Source: Dioscorea cayenensis subsp. rotundata
Lineage: Eukaryota; Streptophyta; Magnoliopsida; Dioscoreales; Dioscoreaceae
Direction of reading: 5' to 3'
Assembly (NCBI RefSeq): GCF_009730915.1
Contig: NC_052479.1
Span: 1,798,001-1,862,000 of the forward strand
Length of the DNA: 64,000 bases
Shown piece by piece: positions 60,843-64,000 of the stretch. The notes below the pieces were generated by a model. That model had not been told where the DNA came from and ran no database searches. It was given only the letters and a program-made list of their open reading frames with translations. A program made the position numbers and the translations under genes. Position 1 is the stretch's first letter, and each line of letters opens with the position of its first letter.

Positions 60843-61563
60843 TTAACATATGAGTTAATTGGATTTTTTCTAATAATGTAAGTAAAAAATAAATTCTATT
60901 TTTATGAAGATATAGTACGAGGGTTGTAGAGGGAAATTAATTTATCACAAGATATAAATAATATATAAAAACAATTATAGGTAGAGATCACTAGATCAAA
61001 TAAGCAGCATTTATCACTTTTTCTAAAAGAATAACAATATGTCGTTAGTATTGTTAAATTTTATATAAATAAGTAATTAATTAAATTCTTTATTCAAATA
61101 AGTTAGCGATTGATCCAATGGAGAAGAACAAGAGCATGCAAATTAAAATAAAGTAGAAAGGGTAAAGTTTAAGGTTAAATGTACCCAAAGAATTCCCATG
61201 AAGGATTTTATGTCTCAGCTTTGGAAGATAGATGCATGCATGCATGTCTTGATTCTAGAGTACTATAATTTTTAAATATTCCTACATTCATGAAAGTTTA
61301 GATGAATATTGTCCTAGTGCTATTGTTATAAATTAATGCTATTTTTTTCATGGAAGTTTGAATATTGTCTAAATATATTTTGGCATTTTTAGTGTTGGAA
61401 TATGTTTGGTATTTTAATGAATATTTATATTTAGTGTTGGAAAAATTTATTCTTAGTTGAAAAATAACATTTATATATTAGTTAATGATAATATTACTAT
61501 GAAAATTTTATATTTCGAAGTAGCAATATATAAATGCAAGTTTTGCATTGACGAGTATATATG

Positions 61564-61598
<35 letters not shown>

Positions 61599-61983
61599 TC
61601 CTTCATTTATGGGCCATTTATGGACCTATGGCCCATGATTTTTTCATTTTTTTTTTAATAAATATTCATTATGTTAATTTGAATTTTATAGTTTCATTTA
61701 CTTGCAGATGCTTTCGTTCTTTTGTTGCGACATGAATCATAATTGTCCATTTAGTCATCAAACTATTGGCAGCCATTAATATTTTTTGGTCTCTTATCAA
61801 CCGACATATATTAATTAGAACAAAAAATAGTAAAATTAATTACTTAAAAAAATTTCTTAAAACTATATATATATATAATTCAATTGGTAAAATTTGAAAC
61901 TTCCAGAGCTAGCAATGGAACTAAGGCAAACAATATTTAAAAAAAATTGTTTTTTCTAAAATTACTACACCTTATATAATCAC

Positions 61984-62032
<49 letters not shown>

Positions 62033-62530
62033 AATGTAGAAAAATCACTACTCTCACATATTTTTTTATTATTTTTATCCCAACTGATCATTTGAGGGAG
62101 TAAAATCTTTAATTTCTCGTTCTCTCACATAGAAGATAAATATTTTTACTACTTGACTATTGCAAAAAAATAACAATAATAATTATATTAAGTAAACTAA
62201 AATTATTAAACATAAATAATATTTTGGGTTTGATGAAGAAAAAATAAAGAGCATTTAGAAAAAAACTATTCATATCATGAATATGGGTGATAGCTTGTCA
62301 ATTAAAAATCAAGTAAAAATTCCTTGTTTTTATGGTGCCATCCCCATGCAACTATTTTATTGGCATTTTGAATTGTGAACTATTTCTTAACCTAAAAAAT
62401 ATGAGTACTTTAAATTATAATTCTACCATAAACTATGGGATAAAAAAATGGAGCTGTAAACAAATGCATCAAAAAAATGTTTTTGTTTATTTTTTTCTTC
62501 ATTTATGTTTCCAACTTAACTAACACCCTT
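60843..62530. other. AT-rich intergenic DNA
   Basis: No gene is seen. TA microsatellites lie at about 61558-61596 and 61987-62029. Confidence 0.6.
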
Positions 62531-62690
62531 TGTTAGAGTAATAATATTACTTTGTATATATACTGTATACTTATACGTATATATTGTTAAGTATACATGC
62601 TCCTGTATACATCATTCTTGTATTTATATGGGTTAGTTTCAGTATAATGAACATACAATTCATTCTTTTCTCTCATATTTTTGTATATCA
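62531..62690 (+). repeat. 5' LTR of the Copia element
   Basis: 160 bp, TG...CA, bounded on its inner side by the tRNA-Met primer-binding site. Five bases outside the LTR are CCCTT. Confidence 0.8.
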
Positions 62691-62821
62691 TGGTATCAGA
62701 CGCCCTGTCGATCTTGTCGAAATTTTGCTCCGTTCAGTTTTTTTGACGACGAAGTTGCTTGTTTGGTCTCGTCGTTTGTTTAGTTCTTGTGTTACCGGAG
62801 TTCTGTAAGCCACTTTGTTTG

Positions 62822-62970
62822 CTCGTCACCGAATTTTGTCCGTCATCCGACGAGCCTTGAAAGCCCTGTTAACTCGTCACCGAGTTTTCTCTGTCCTCCG
62901 ACGAGCCTTGAAAGCCTTATTAACTCGTCACCGAGTTTTGTCTGTCCTCCGACGAGCCTTGAAAGTCCGG
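62822..62970 (+). repeat. Tandem repeat, three 51-bp units
   Basis: Units start CTCGTCACCGA at 62822, 62873 and 62924. They contain TCCGACGAGCCTTGAAAG. The third is cut short after 47 bases. The unit length is a multiple of three and the frame 62787-63431 reads 17-residue repeats (NSSPSFLCPPTSLESLI and variants). Confidence 0.92.
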
Positions 62971-63619
62971 TCTACTTGAAGCACTACCCTTTTTTTCTAA
63001 AACTGAAAAACTTGTGTTTCGTCGTCGCCGTGTCTACTATAGTCGCGATCTTACACCCATACGAGTTTCGCTGTTGCCACCGGCCAGTGCTTGCCTCGTC
63101 ATTTCGTTGCCAACAAGCTCCAAAGCCTTCCATTGCCATCACCTACATCTTCCACCAGCAACCGCCGAGCTCTACAGTCCACACATTCAATTATTCTTCC
63201 CGCCTGGATGGCGAAGCCATCTACATCAACTTTTCCTTGACTCCCGACCGGCGCACCTTTTCACTCACTCAAGTTCCAACGCATTTGGCATTATCCCATT
63301 CGTTTGTTTCCCATCCTTATTCGTTTTCCCAGTACCCATATTATATATATTATAATATATCTATACTTATCCTATATCTATATCTATATACCCATAGTAT
63401 CTATATTAAAATATATCTATATATATTATAATATATCTATACTTATCCTATATATATATATATATATATAAATACATATATTTATTAAAAAAAACAAAAA
63501 AAAACCGCCAGCTCAATACCCGAGTTGTTCAAACATTCTCTTTTTCTCTCTCTTTCTCTCCCTCCCTCCAGACTACTTGCTTTTTCCTTTTAATATTTCC
63601 TTTCTTATTTATTTAAAAC

Positions 63620-64000
63620 ATGGCATCATCCTCTCCACATTTTCTAGCTCCAATTGATATTAAATTAAATGGTACCAACTACAAAGAATGGTTTACTACC
63701 GTTCGCATTGCCTTACTTGGTATGGATTTGTTTAGCCATGTCGACAGTACTTCTCCCCAACCGTCTACACCTGATGCATCGTGGACACTTAGTGATCACC
63801 GCATCATGACTATCATCCGTCGGCCTTGTGAAATTGATATTCAGATGGAAATTGGACATCTTCCCACCGCTTCATGCAATGTGGGAACACTTGGGGCGTA
63901 TGTTTGAGCATTCTAGCTCTGCTCGACAGTATGTCATTTTACAGGATCTTACTCACGTACAACAACGTGAGCGTTCCGTCAGGGAGTATGTCAGTGACCT
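63620..64000 (+). pseudogene. Copia gag, frameshifted and cut by the window edge
   Basis: The frame from 63620 starts MASSSPHFLAPIDIKLNGTN and shows the LNGTNYKEW pattern of Copia gag N-termini. It leaves the gag frame before 63907. Downstream in another frame lie QDLTHVQQRERSVREYVSDL, a later gag block, so one or more frameshifts lie between. Whether the copy is dead or affected by base-calling errors cannot be told. No corrected protein is given. Confidence 0.7.

Larger units (their letters stand above)
62531..64000 (+). mobile_element. Short-LTR Copia retrotransposon, 5' part (Ale/Retrofit-like)
   Basis: A 160-bp LTR (62531-62690, TGTTAG...ATATCA) is followed at once by the primer-binding site TGGTATCAGACG (62691-62702), complementary to initiator tRNA-Met. 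A leader of about 0.9 kb follows, then a gag frame from 63620. The element runs off the right edge, so pol and the 3' LTR are not seen. A very short LTR with direct PBS contact is typical of the Ale/Retrofit Copia lineage. Confidence 0.8.

Overview
This window is nuclear DNA from a flowering plant. It is AT-rich, with GT-AG introns, class I and II transposable elements, and genes whose families are plant-specific (a laccase, CHX and MATE transporters, a TBL O-acetyltransferase, a PADRE-domain protein, an IMK2-type LRR kinase). A non-grass monocot such as a yam would fit, but I cannot prove the species from sequence alone. All gene models were worked out by hand from splice sites and reading frames.

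Layout. 1-4.3 kb: a LINE relic, an intact hAT-type MITE, and a broken AGT2-like aminotransferase on the minus strand. 4.8-11.5 kb: a decayed minus-strand Sirevirus-like Copia element with both LTRs, primer-binding site, polypurine tract and gag, but no recognisable polymerase. 11.5-17.1 kb: repeats, a probable Gypsy LTR and a 1000-base assembly gap. 17.2-26.2 kb: two tandem TBL genes, the first degraded and interrupted by a large AT microsatellite, the second intact. 26.2-28.3 kb: an intact Shewanella-like phosphatase gene (SLP1, minus strand), which nearly touches the TBL gene tail to tail. 29.5-34.3 kb: an intact 13-exon plastid-type MATE gene (DTX45-like), head to head with SLP1. 35.4-38.0 kb: a CHX cation/H+ antiporter gene (minus). 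38-44 kb: AT-rich intergenic DNA with MITEs. 44.0-46.3 kb: an IMK2-type receptor pseudokinase. 48.6-50.8 kb: a six-exon laccase. 55.4-55.8 kb: a one-exon PADRE gene. 58.5-64 kb: a palindromic MITE, an LTR flanked by a 180-bp duplication, a long AAT/ATT hairpin, and the 5' end of a short-LTR Copia element that runs out of the window.

How the genes relate. There is no operon-like logic. Two genes, TBL (xylan or other wall O-acetylation) and laccase (lignin polymerisation), serve the secondary cell wall. SLP1 and the MATE both appear plastid-targeted and share one 1.2-kb intergenic region. The most striking technical pattern is that CHX, IMK2 and laccase are each complete except for single extra bases in homopolymers. 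Similar events occur in the degraded TBL and AGT2 copies, which points to uncorrected insertion errors in the assembly more than to widespread gene death.
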